Positions 6,896 to 19,300 of a stretch of DNA of 38,399 bases are shown here, piece by piece. The position numbers and the translations under genes are program-made. The stretch spans positions 1 through 38,399 of the IMG/VR virus record IMGVR_UViG_3300018049_000053; one strand, written 5' to 3'. Below the pieces are notes generated by a model. It was not told where the DNA came from. It saw nothing but the letters and a program-made list of their open reading frames with translations, and made no database searches. Numbering within the stretch: position 1 is the stretch's first letter; the number at the start of each line of letters is the position of its first letter. Source of the DNA: a virus.

Positions 6896-9800
6896 ATGTC
6901 GTCCACAGATAGACAAAACAGATTATTACTAGCAGAAGATTGGAAGCGAGTTTATCAAACGTTCCGCAATGCTGATTTTCAGAGCTATGATTTTGACAAT
7001 TTACGTCGAACAATGATTAATTACCTCCGTGAGAATTATCCGGAGGACTTTAACGATTATATTGAATCAAGTGAATACCTTGCACTTATTGATCTTATTG
7101 CTTTCCTAGGTCAAAATATTGCATTCCGTGTTGATTTAAACTCTCGTGAAAATTTTCTTGAACTTGCTGATAGACGAGAAAGTGTACTACGTTTAGCAAG
7201 GTTGCTTTCTTATAATCCTAAGAGAGTACAAACTGCAAATGGTTTATTAAAAATTTCTAGTGTAAGAACTACTGAAGAAGTATTTGACAGTAATAACGTA
7301 AATTTACAAAATCAAACTGTTGTATGGAATGATCCTGCAAATGCTGATTGGAATGAGCAATTTACTAAAGTATTAAATGCTTCATTACCGGTAAATTCAA
7401 CAGTTGGAAGGCCTGTTAAAAGTTCAGACGTTAACGGTATACCAACGCAACAATATAGACTTAATAGTACAAATACAGATTTACCGGTATATAGTTTTAC
7501 CAAAACAATAGATGGTAGGGCAACAAGATTTGAAATTGTATCAACAGATATTTCTAACGATAATATAGTTGAAGAATCACCATTTCCAGGAAATAATTTA
7601 TCAATACTTTATAGAGATGATGGAAGAGGACCTTCAAGTTCTAATAATGGATATTTTTCACACTTTAGACAAGGGTCATTAGAAGAAGGGTTGTTCACAG
7701 TAAATAATCCAATATCAAATCAAACAGTTGCTATTGAAGCTCCAAATATTAATAATAACGATGTTTGGTTATATAGTTTAGATAGTTTTGGTAATGAATC
7801 GTCTTTATGGACTAAGGTTGATGCATTAGAAGGTAACAATGTTATCTATAATAGTGTGTCAAAAAAGAATAGAAAAATTTATAGTGTTTTAACAAGAATA
7901 GACGACAGAATTAACTTAGTTTTTACTGATGGAGTATTTGGCGATCTTCCTAAAGGTTCATTTAAAATATTTTATAGAACTAGTCGAGCAGATAGAGTAA
8001 TTGTCACACCAGAAGATATGAGAGGTGTTTCGATAACAATTCCATATTTAAGTAGACTTGGTAGAGAAGAAGAAATTACTATTACCTACGAATTAAAATA
8101 TACAGTAGATAATAGCAGTCCTAGCGAATCTAGTGATAGTATTAAGCGTAATGCTCCGTCTACATATTACACACAAAACAGGATGATAACGGGTGAAGAT
8201 TACCAAGTTGCTCCTTTAGGAATCAGTCAAGAAATTATTAAATCTAAAGCAGTTAATAGGACATCAAGTGGTATTTCAAGATATTTTGATTTAATTGATG
8301 CTACAGGAAAATATAGCCAAACAACATTATTTGGAAACGACGGTGTTGTATATAAAGAATATTTAAATCTACTAAAAACTTTTACATATACAACTAGAAC
8401 AGATGTCGAAGGCGCAGTAGAAAATATATTAACCCCTATTCTTAATAATAAAAAATTAAGAAACTACTATCACGATAGTTTTCCAAAGGTATTAACAGGT
8501 GACTTAGGAGTTAATTGGGTTCAAACAACAAATGAAACTAATTTAAGCACCGGATATTTTAAAAACAGAGAACAAGTAAAAAGTAAACTAGGTAGTTTTA
8601 CTGAATCTATATTAAAATTAGTAAAACCAAATAATATGGTTAAACTAGAAGCTCCTGCAGGTTTTTATTTTGATACTAGTTTTGAAAATCAAATTAAACA
8701 ATTACCTACTTCAGGAAAACTTCCAAAATTTGGTGTATTTTATAAATGGGTTAAAATTATTAGTGTAAACGGAACTGGTGTTGAAGACACCGATGACGGA
8801 TACGGACCAGTTTCGTTTAATGATATAATTCCTACAGGAGCATTATTAGTAGAGATCAAACCTACTCTACCTTCGGCATTAACTGACGAAGTTAAAACAC
8901 AGGTTATAGATCAAATATTTGCAAATAAAACCTTTGGCATTAGATTTTCTCAGAATGACGGTGAATGGAGAGTTATTACTGAAAATAACTTAAACTTAAC
9001 AACTGAGTTTTCTACTGGTAAAACAGGAGATGCAACTAATCAAAATCTTGACTCGAGTTGGTTGTTAAACTTTAAAACTGACGGAGAAAAATATACTATA
9101 GTGTATCGAGCAATGAGATATGTTTTTGAAAGCGATAATGAAATAAGATTTTATTATGATAGTAGCGATAAAATTTATAATACAAAAACAGGAAAAATTG
9201 TTAAAGATAAAATAACAGTTTTAAGTATCAATACCGCACCTGATATTTCTGAACCATTTACAGTTGACTATGATTGGGAAATAGTAGAATCATACAGAGA
9301 TGCTGAAGGGTATGTCGATAGTAAAAAGATAGAAGTTAGTTTTTATGATGACGACGAAGATGGTGTAGTTGATAATGTTGACATTTTTGACGATATTGTT
9401 GCTTATGATTCACTAGCATCTTTAGAAGAACTTAGAAAAAAATATGTTATCTTTAAAAGATATTTAACAGATGACGGTGTTGAAGATTTTAATTATTTTT
9501 CAAATGCAAACCAAGATATTTTAATTTATAAATCAAAAGCATCATTTGTAGAACCATTAAGTACAATCGATGATGGAAAAATATTGTATTACATAGAGGA
9601 CGATATTTTTGAAATTTGGGATAAAACAAATAATGTGTTAACATTAACTACAGACTATAAAGCTCGCATTGGCCGCGACGATATAAAATTTAGATATGTT
9701 CACGCCGCTGATCAAAATTCGAGAATTGATCCTAGTTCGAGTAATATTGTTGATTTATACTTGTTAACAAAAACATATGACACTGCATTTAGACTCTGGC

Positions 9801-10345
9801 TAACTGAAGAAATCATATCTAAGCCGTTGCCTCCAAGTAGTGATAGTTTGTTTATTCAATATGGATCTCAACTAAATCAAATTAAATCACTTAGTGATGA
9901 AATTATTATTCATCCGGTTAAGTATAAAATACTGTTTGGAGAAGAAGCGTCAGATGATTTAAGATGTAAATTTAAAGTAGTTAAAAATCCTGATGCTGTT
10001 TTAAATGATAATGATATTAAAGCTAGAGTAATAGCAAGCATTAGTCAATTTTTTGCATTAGAAAATTGGGATTTTGGAGAACCATTTTTCTTTTCAGAAC
10101 TTTCAACATATGTAATGCAACAGCTATCACCTGATGTAGTAACATTTGTTATAGTTCCGTATCAGGATAGTCAAACATTTGGTTCATTATATGAAATAAA
10201 ATCAGAAGCTGATGAAATATTCATTAGTGGAGCATCTGTTAGTGACATTGAAATTATTGATGCAGTAACAGCATCAAGATTAAAGGCATCCGGAAATGTT
10301 GTAACAACTTCTACAACAAATAATACAGGTATACAAAGTAGATAA
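6896..10345 (+). CDS. 6: baseplate wedge protein gp6
   Basis: This 1,149-residue protein is the wedge protein that forms the continuous inner ring of the T4 baseplate. The N-terminal region is strongly conserved: DFDNLRRTMINYLRENYPED, then YIESSEYLALIDLIAFLGQ and SRENFLELADRRESVLRLA, the standard gp6 start. The end of the protein contains a baseplate-J-like region (KARVIASISQFF, FFFSELSTYVMQQL). T4 gp6 is 660 residues, so this one is enlarged by roughly 490, largely in the middle (about 560-950), which is rich in Asp, Tyr and Ser and unlike the core. It has its own late promoter and AGGAAAG ribosome site. The giant gene follows after 15 nt. Confidence 0.85.
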   Translation: MSSTDRQNRLLLAEDWKRVYQTFRNADFQSYDFDNLRRTMINYLRENYPEDFNDYIESSEYLALIDLIAFLGQNIAFRVDLNSRENFLELADRRESVLRLARLLSYNPKRVQTANGLLKISSVRTTEEVFDSNNVNLQNQTVVWNDPANADWNEQFTKVLNASLPVNSTVGRPVKSSDVNGIPTQQYRLNSTNTDLPVYSFTKTIDGRATRFEIVSTDISNDNIVEESPFPGNNLSILYRDDGRGPSSSNNGYFSHFRQGSLEEGLFTVNNPISNQTVAIEAPNINNNDVWLYSLDSFGNESSLWTKVDALEGNNVIYNSVSKKNRKIYSVLTRIDDRINLVFTDGVFGDLPKGSFKIFYRTSRADRVIVTPEDMRGVSITIPYLSRLGREEEITITYELKYTVDNSSPSESSDSIKRNAPSTYYTQNRMITGEDYQVAPLGISQEIIKSKAVNRTSSGISRYFDLIDATGKYSQTTLFGNDGVVYKEYLNLLKTFTYTTRTDVEGAVENILTPILNNKKLRNYYHDSFPKVLTGDLGVNWVQTTNETNLSTGYFKNREQVKSKLGSFTESILKLVKPNNMVKLEAPAGFYFDTSFENQIKQLPTSGKLPKFGVFYKWVKIISVNGTGVEDTDDGYGPVSFNDIIPTGALLVEIKPTLPSALTDEVKTQVIDQIFANKTFGIRFSQNDGEWRVITENNLNLTTEFSTGKTGDATNQNLDSSWLLNFKTDGEKYTIVYRAMRYVFESDNEIRFYYDSSDKIYNTKTGKIVKDKITVLSINTAPDISEPFTVDYDWEIVESYRDAEGYVDSKKIEVSFYDDDEDGVVDNVDIFDDIVAYDSLASLEELRKKYVIFKRYLTDDGVEDFNYFSNANQDILIYKSKASFVEPLSTIDDGKILYYIEDDIFEIWDKTNNVLTLTTDYKARIGRDDIKFRYVHAADQNSRIDPSSSNIVDLYLLTKTYDTAFRLWLTEEIISKPLPPSSDSLFIQYGSQLNQIKSLSDEIIIHPVKYKILFGEEASDDLRCKFKVVKNPDAVLNDNDIKARVIASISQFFALENWDFGEPFFFSELSTYVMQQLSPDVVTFVIVPYQDSQTFGSLYEIKSEADEIFISGASVSDIEIIDAVTASRLKASGNVVTTSTTNNTGIQSR

Positions 10346-10360
10346 TAAGGTATAAACGTA

Positions 10361-13300
10361 ATGGCTTACGAAAACGATCAGACTGAATTTCCGCTACCAG
10401 GAAGCAATTCGAGCGATAGAAAAAGTGAAAATCACTTACCTAAATATTTTAGAACTGAAGCTAATAGTAAGTTTTTATCAAGCACTATTGATCAGTTATT
10501 AAAGCCTGGAGTTGCTGAAAAGTTAAGCGGTTATTTGGGACGAAAAACAGCAAAATCTTATGTTGCAGGCGACAATTACATTCCTGATGTTTCAAAACAA
10601 CGAGAAGACTATCAGCTAGAACCTGCACAAATTATTAAAGATGATATCGGAAACGTAGAATATTACAAAGACTATTTAGATTTAGTAAACCAAATATCAA
10701 ACTTTCAAGGAACTAATAATAATCACAATAGAATAAATGAGCAAGAGTTTTATACTTGGAATCCTCATATAAATTGGGATATGTTTACAAACTTCCGTGA
10801 ATATTATTGGTTACCTGCTGGCCCACAAACAGTTACTATTCCTGGCGAACAAAAAGAAATTACAAGTACATATACTGTAACACTACAAAATAACGGCGAC
10901 AGTTATTCTTATTTGTTCACTCCAGACGGAGCAACCCCTAATCCTAGTTTAAAATTATATAGAGGTGTTAAGTATAGATTCGAAATTAATACACCCGGAC
11001 TTCCATTAACATTTAGAACGCAAAGAACACTAGATGATCAGTTTTTGCTTGCTGAAGGTATATCAGCACAAGAAGTTGAAGACGGAGTTATTGAACTAGA
11101 ATTAAATGCAGGAACTCCTAATGAAATATTTTATGTATCTAACAATGACATTAACCTAGGCGGAATAATACGAGTAGCAAATATTACTGATGCCACGTTT
11201 ATTGATGTTACATCAGAAATAATAGGTAAAAAATATTATACAACTAGAGACGGATGGTCATTAACTAACGGAATGAAAGTTAGATTTAGTGGAGATGTAA
11301 CTCCGTCACAATATGCTAATTCAGAGTGGTATATTGAAGGTGTTGGAGATAAAATTACATTAGTGTCTGATACTGATGTAGAAGTTTCTTTCCCTGTAGG
11401 AATTGATTTAGAAGTACCATTCGATGCTGAAGAAGGATTTGACAGATTACCTTACGGTGAGGCAGTTGGATATCCTAAGAATAAAGATTATATTGTTATC
11501 AATCGTTCATCAATTGACGGCAATTTTTGGTCAAGATACAATAGATGGTTCCATAAAGAAGTTATTGAACTGAGTGCAAGTATTAATAATCAACCTGCAG
11601 ATATAGACCAAACAGCCCGTGCTAATAGACCAATTATTGAATTTGATGCAGGCCTTAAGTTATTCGAGTTTGGCACTATTTCGAAGCCTGTAGTTGATCT
11701 TATCGATACAATAACAACCGATGCCTTTTCAAATATAGAAGGAAAATTAGGATACAATATTGATGGTGTAACTGTAACACAAGGTATGAGGATTTTATTT
11801 ACTGCTGACCCTGACCCTCTAGTTTACGGTAAAGTTTTTCAAGTAGAATTTATAAACTTTAAAGGTAGCGGAACTGCTGGCCAAATTAGTTTAAAAGAAG
11901 TTGCAGACACAGATCCAGTTAAAGATGAAAACGTGTTGATTATTTCCGGAGAAAAATATTCTGGATCAATTTGGTATTATAACGGAGAAAAATGGCTACA
12001 AGGTCAAGAAAAGACTGCTGTTAATCAGGCACCACTATTTGATGTGTATGACAGTGACGGAAATTCATTTAGTGATAGTTCGGTATATGATGCAACAACT
12101 TTTAAAGGTACAAAGATTTTTAGTTATAAGGAAGGTTCGGGTGCTAACGATAGTGTTTTAGGTTTTCCTTTAAGTTATAGAAGCATTGACAATGTTGGAG
12201 ATATCTTATTCAATTTTGATTATAATACAGATATGGTTGATTATCAAGTAGAAACTCAATCTCAACAAGTTGAAGTTGCTTCTGGATATTTAAGAAAATA
12301 CAGCACAAGAACTGACTACATACAAGAAGGTGCTTGGATTAAAGCAAATGAGTTATCTAATCAATCAGTAATTATACAATATGAAAATGATAATACTAGA
12401 ACAGTGTATCCGATTAACTGTTTTGATAAAAGTGCATTTATTGATGATTTAGAAATAAAAGTTTTTGTTAATAATAAAATCTTAAGACAAGGAATTGATT
12501 ATCAAGTACTTAATACTGCTGATAAATTTAAAGCAATAACCTTAGAGAAGTCAAATATAGGAGATATTATTAGAATTAAATGCAATAGTAGTACTCCTAA
12601 AAATGATAATGGCTTTTATGAAATTGCTCCTAACCTTGAAAGAAATCCATTAAATGCAAATGTTCAAGATTTTACACTAGGTGAAGTTTCAGATCACGTA
12701 TCAACGATTGTTGAAAACATTCCAAATTTTGAAGGAATTTTTCCAGGAAGCACTAACTTAAGAGATTTACCAAATCAAAGCATATTTGGTCGAAAGTTTA
12801 TTAAGCATTCGTCACCATTAAACTTAGCAATGTATCATTTGTTAGATAAAGATGCAAATATAGTTAAGTCTTTAAGATTTGCACGTAGAGAATATGGTAA
12901 GTTTAAAAGACAGTTTTTAGAAATTGCAGAAACACTTGGTTTTGAAGGTCCTGTAAAACAACACGTAGACAAAATTTTGTCTGAAATAGTTAAAGATAAA
13001 ACTAATAAATTACCTTTTTATTTTAGCGATATGTTGCCTTTCGGAGCAGCCATAACTACAAGAATTACAGTAGAAGATCCAGATGCACAATTTTTTGCAT
13101 TATCACAACCTTTTGAATATAATAAAATTAATACTAAAGCAGTAAGTGTTTATATTAATAATGAACAACTATTATATAAAAGAGATTACGAATTTAATGA
13201 AAACGGATTTCTTATAATTACAAAAGAAAAAACATTTAATGATGTAATTGAAATCTATGAATATGAGAGTACAAATGGTAGCTATGTACCGCCTACTCCA

Positions 13301-16300
13301 ACTAAATTAGGTTTGTATCCTAAATTTGAACCTAGGATTTATACTGAAAATTCATATCAAACTCCAACGCAAGTTATTGAGGGTCACGACGGAAGTATCA
13401 TAAAAGCATACGGAGATTTTAGAGATAGTTTAATATTAGAACTTGAAACTCGTATTTTCAATAATATAAAAGTTGATTACGATCCTAATCTATTTGACAT
13501 TAACGATTTTATTAAAGGTAGCTTTAGAAAACAAGGTCTTACAAGACAAGTAATTAATAAGACAATGACTACTGATTTTATACAGTGGCTTCAACTTGTT
13601 AATGAAGATTACACTAAAAACGAATATGTCGAAACAGGAAACGGGTTTACTTATAATTATGCTAATATGACAGGTCCGGGCGGAACACAACTACCTGGCT
13701 TTTGGCGAGGAATATATAAAGAAGTTTTTGATACAGATCGCCCGCACACTCATCCTTGGGAAATGTTAGGTTTTAGTATAAAACCAAATTGGTGGGAAAC
13801 TGTTTACGGTCCTGCTCCTTATACTAATGAAAATTTATTATTATGGGAAGACTTAGAAACAGGAACAATTAGAGAACCAGGAAAGCCTTTTGTTTTTAAT
13901 CAAAAATACAAAAGACCAGGACTAAAGAATTTTATTCCAGTTGATAGCAATGGAGAACTATTAGATCCTTCGAGTGCTAATGTGCCTTTAAAATTTGAAA
14001 ATTTAAAAATTAATTCTACTTATGAGTTTGGTGATTATGCTCCTGTAGAGCTTGCTTGGAGGAAAAGTTCTGAATATCCATTTGCATTACTTACAAGTTT
14101 TGCAGTAAATCAACCTGCAAAATTATTTGCAAGTGGATTTGATAGATCGAGACAAGTTAGAAATACAATTGGACATTTAGTATATGCTGAAACAGGTCAT
14201 CATATAACTTTAAAAGATATTGTATTTCCAAATACACCAGACGATGATTCAGAAGTGTTAACTTTAGGATTAGTAAACTATATTGCAGGCTATATGTCAT
14301 CAAATGTTACTAGTAATTTTAAAATTTACAATGAGAGATTAAAAAAGATAAAAAATTCTTTGGCTTGTAAATTAGCTGGATATACAGACAAATCTAAATT
14401 TAAGTTAATACTTGATAGTAGAACTCCTGTTAACAAAAGTAACGTGTTTATTCCTGAAGAAAATTATCAAATTATTTTAAACACAAGTTCTCCTATTAAA
14501 ACTGTTAACTATAGCGGCGTTATTATTGAAAAACAACCTTCAGGGTTTATAATTAGGGGCTATAATAATGATAATCCACAATTTAGTTATTACCCAACGT
14601 TTAAGACATCAAAAGATCCTATAATTAACGTCGGAGGAATATCGGAACCTTATTCTCAATGGGAAGCAGGTCAATTGTATAGAGAAGGAACTAATGTAGA
14701 ATATACTGATGATTATTTCAAAGTTGTTAGCACTCATACATCAACTGCTACATTTGATAATACTAAGTTTGTTAGATTACCAGAATTGCCACTCGAAGGA
14801 GGAAAAACAGCAGTCTTTAGTAAAAAGTTTTTAACTGACGATGTGTCAACCTTACCATACGGTTCAGTTCTTAATACAATACAAGATGTTGTAGACTTTT
14901 TATTAGGTTACGGCAGATGGCTAGAAGACCAAGGATTTAAATTTGATTATTATGACGGCGAAGAAAAGATTTTATCTAACTGGACTAATAGTGCAAAAGA
15001 ATTTTTGTTCTGGACAACACAAAATTGGAAAGCAGGTTCAGTTATAAGTTTAAGTCCTGCGGCAGAGCAAGTTAAATTAGAAACAGAATACTCAGTTGTT
15101 GATAATGTGTTTGATAACTTTTATGGATATTCTATTTTAAGAGCAGATGGTAAGAAGTTAGTAGAAGAATTTACAAAAACAAATAGAACTGATCCTAATA
15201 AATTTACAATGCGTCCAAGAAACACTATAGATGGTGTTTATGCAATAAATCTACCTATAGTACAAAAAGAACATATACTATTAATTGATAATTTTACAGT
15301 TTTTGGAGATGTAATTTATGATCAGCCAACTGGTTATAGACAAGAAAGAATTAAGGTTTTAGGATATCGTACAGATACCTGGGATGGTAGTTTAAATATT
15401 CCAGGATTTATATATGATGATGCTAAAGTTTTAGAATGGAAATCGTGGACAGATTATCCAATTGGTGCGTTAGTAAAATATAAAGAATTTTATTACACTG
15501 CTAAAACAAAAATAAGTGGCGAACAAAATTTTGATCGCAACAAATGGTCTGTATTGTCAGAAAAACCTCAATCAGGTCTATTGACTAACTTTGAATATAA
15601 AACAAATCAGTTTGCAGATTTTTACGATTTAGACAGTGATAACTTTGATATTGAACAACAAAGATTTGCGCAACACTTAATAGGATACCAAAATAGAGAG
15701 TATCTATCTAATATTATTAATGACGATGTTTCGCAATATAAATTTTATCAGGGAATGATACAAGACAAAGGCACCAAAAACGCACTTGTTAAATTATTTG
15801 ATGTATTAAGTGCTGCCGATAAAGAAAGTTTAGAATTTTATGAAGAATGGGCTATTAAAGAAGGACAGTACGGAGCGTCAGACGGATTTGAAGAAGTTGA
15901 ATTTAGACTAGATGAAAATAAATTTAAAATTAGTCCACAGCCTTTTGAACTTGTAACTAACAATAATAATGATTCTGGAGATTTAATATATAGAATAAAA
16001 CCGTTCGAAGTATTTAAAAAACCAAATAATTATAACCACAAGCCTATTCCTGTTAAAGAAAATTTACAAAGAACTTTTACTAAAGATGCAGGATTTGTTC
16101 ATCAAGAAGATGTTACATTCATTTTAAATAACTATGATAGCATTTTATCACTTAATGTAACTGATTTAAGAAATGAAGAATACATTTGGATAGGAACAGA
16201 AAAGCAGTCTTGGAATGTTTATCAGCACGTTTTATCAGATTTTGTTATTAATAAAATAGAAGGAAATTCAGAAGCAGTTGCTATTGGAGATCCAGATCAA

Positions 16301-19300
16301 AATCAGTTTAAAGTTTCAATTACTACTTCGTTTGACGATGGATCAATTAAGGTGGGTGATATTATTGGAATATACGATATTATTACAACAAATCGTACAT
16401 CAGTAAATAACTCTCAAATTAAATCACAAACTACAAATGACGTACAAGGATTTTTCAAAGTATTAGAAGTAGGTACAGATAACCTTACTATTGAAACAAC
16501 ACAAACAATTAATGATGTTGTCGATTGTAGAGGACTTTTAACACGGTTTGAGTCTGTTAGGGTTTCGGATTTAAATAGTGCAAATGTTTTAACAGAGAAA
16601 GAAATTAATGAAGGTAATTTAGTTTGGTTAGACGATGACGGCACAGGTAATTGGGCTGTATTAAAAAATTCTCAGGCATATAAATTCCTACAAAAAACTG
16701 TATCCGATACAACTTCAGATATTGGATACGGTAAGTCAATAGACGCTGATAATAGAAATACTGTACTTGCAGTTGGATCACCAAATGAAGACAACGGTAA
16801 GGTTTACATTTATACAAGAGGTATAGATTCCCAAAACTGGCAATATGCACAAACTTTAGAATTAGATGCAACATTTAGTGACGATGAACATAAGTTTGGT
16901 TCTAGTTTAGGAATATCCGCGGATGGAGATTATTTGGTTGTTGGTTCCCCTGAAGCATCAAACGTAAAAACTAAATTCAGAGGTAATTTTGAAAATGAAA
17001 CAAATTATCAAAATGGTGAATCTGTTAAATATAGCGATCAACTATGGGAAGCAGTGGTTGATATTAAAGGCGCAGTAGAGGCATTACCGTTTACTACCTT
17101 TGGATCTATTGCAGAAGTTTATCAAAAAAATAACGTATTTTTTAACGAAGAAACTTTTAATTCTATATTAACTGGTAATTATCCTTTCGAGAATATTCAA
17201 CCACCAGAAGATCCAGTAGATCATTTCTTAGTAAGAGCGCCAGTTGATCAATATGATGCAACTGGCCCAGGAGATACTGTATATTTTGATTGGTATAGAA
17301 ATTCAACTGTAAACTTAATAGATACAGGGGTATTAGAAAGAGAAGTTTTTGATGGAGAGTATAGCTCTGTAATTAATGAATCAGTTTTAGAATCAGGATT
17401 GGTGATACAAAAGAAAATAGATGCAATTTTATATCTTTCAACATATGTAAACAGACCAACACTTGATGCTCAAGTTGACGGACCATCGGTATTTGGCTAT
17501 GCTACTAACATTTACGAATATGACGGAGCACTTTCTATATATGTTGAAGGATCATTTGGATCTTGGCCAACTGAAGGTGCATTGTATTTAGAATCTGGAG
17601 AATATGTTGGCCAGTTTACTAAAAGAGCACCGGTAGAAACAATTGATACCTCAGATGATCTTGGTGGTTATTGGCTCTTTAATGCACCATCAACTTATTA
17701 TGTAACCGATGTAACAGACGATACAGGTAAAGCACTAGCAGTTTATAATATCGTTCCTCAAGGAAAATCAAATATTGATGCTCGTGGTGGGAATATATAT
17801 GATCAAAATAATCCTGTTACTTTTGAAAGTATTCCACAATGGATACAAAATGGTACTGGTAATAGTTTAAATGATTTTAACAGTTATATTAGAAATCTGT
17901 CGTATCAGGGAACACCCGGCGCAGGAGGATTAACCAATGACCCAAGATTTACTGACTTATTTGTAGTAAGAGCACCAAAGTCAGTAACTGATGTAGTACA
18001 AGCAGGTGATACAGTTAATTTAGAAATATTCCAGTTTCCAGATGCTGATAATAACTTAATTGCAGATCTACGAACAACTGGATTAACAGTTGAAGATACA
18101 AATAAAGCACATACGTTGTATGATAACTGGGACGGCTTTATCAACTATACACTTAAAGGTTCATTCGAACCTAGAATAGGTCAGTTTGTTAGAGACTCAG
18201 TAACACTAGCAACAGCCCAAGTTGTATTTTATCAACGTGATGGATTAAATGCAACGGTCTTTATTAAAAATAATACTCCAGGAACATTAGGTAACTGGCA
18301 AAAAGGTTTAGAGTTTGGTGAAGCGTCAGTTATCCAGATGCTTGGAACAGCAGGCGATCCAGACCCAATTTTTGCTGTAACACAAGAGTTGGGAGATGTT
18401 AGATCAGTTTCAATTGGTAACGATTCTTTAGGAATCGGCGGCTTATTAGTTTTCCAGAGAACAGCTGGCCAGTTTACAGAAATACCTGCTAATGAATATG
18501 TTGTTGGTTTAGAATATCTTGTTTATAGAGACGATACAAACTTTGGAATACCTACAGAACCAAATATTCCGTCAATACAAAACTTTGACTGGCGCCCGAT
18601 ATATAAAATTCCTGCAGATGCAGAAGGCTATCAAATTGCCGGAAATAATCAAGGTATGTTTTCGGTATATGAAAGAAGTTTATCTAGTAATTATACCAAG
18701 ATTGGTACATTTATTGTACCAGAACAAGAAGAAAATCTTCGTTTAGGGTCTAATATTAAAATTAGAAAAAATAAAGATCTTTATAAAACCTTTATAGGAT
18801 GTCAAGGAGAAGGAAATTCAACCTTGCCAGGAAGAATTTATTTTTATAATTACGGAACAACGCCGGATGGTGATTTTTATAATTGGGAACTAGCAAAGAA
18901 CAAAAACTATAAAGGAGAATTTTCTCCTGAGAAAGACTATTTTATAGATGATATTATATTTTTAGATGGTAACTTTTATAAGGCAGTAACAAATATTGCA
19001 GGTAATCCTGACGATCCTGATGATTATAGATTTGCATTTGATCCTTTAGATTGGGAAAGAATAGCATATGACGGTGCAGGATATACAGGTATTGACTATG
19101 TAGGATATATTCCTAATGATACTGATTTTGTTCCTAATAGTGATTCTACATTTAAACTAAGTCAAGTAGGCCTAGAAGAATTTGGAACAGTATTTGATGT
19201 AGATGAGCGAGGCGAAGTATTAATAGTAACTGCAAAATATGACAGTGACAATGTTAATAAAGTTATTGTTTATAGAGCATTAAATGGAAATTATTTAAAA

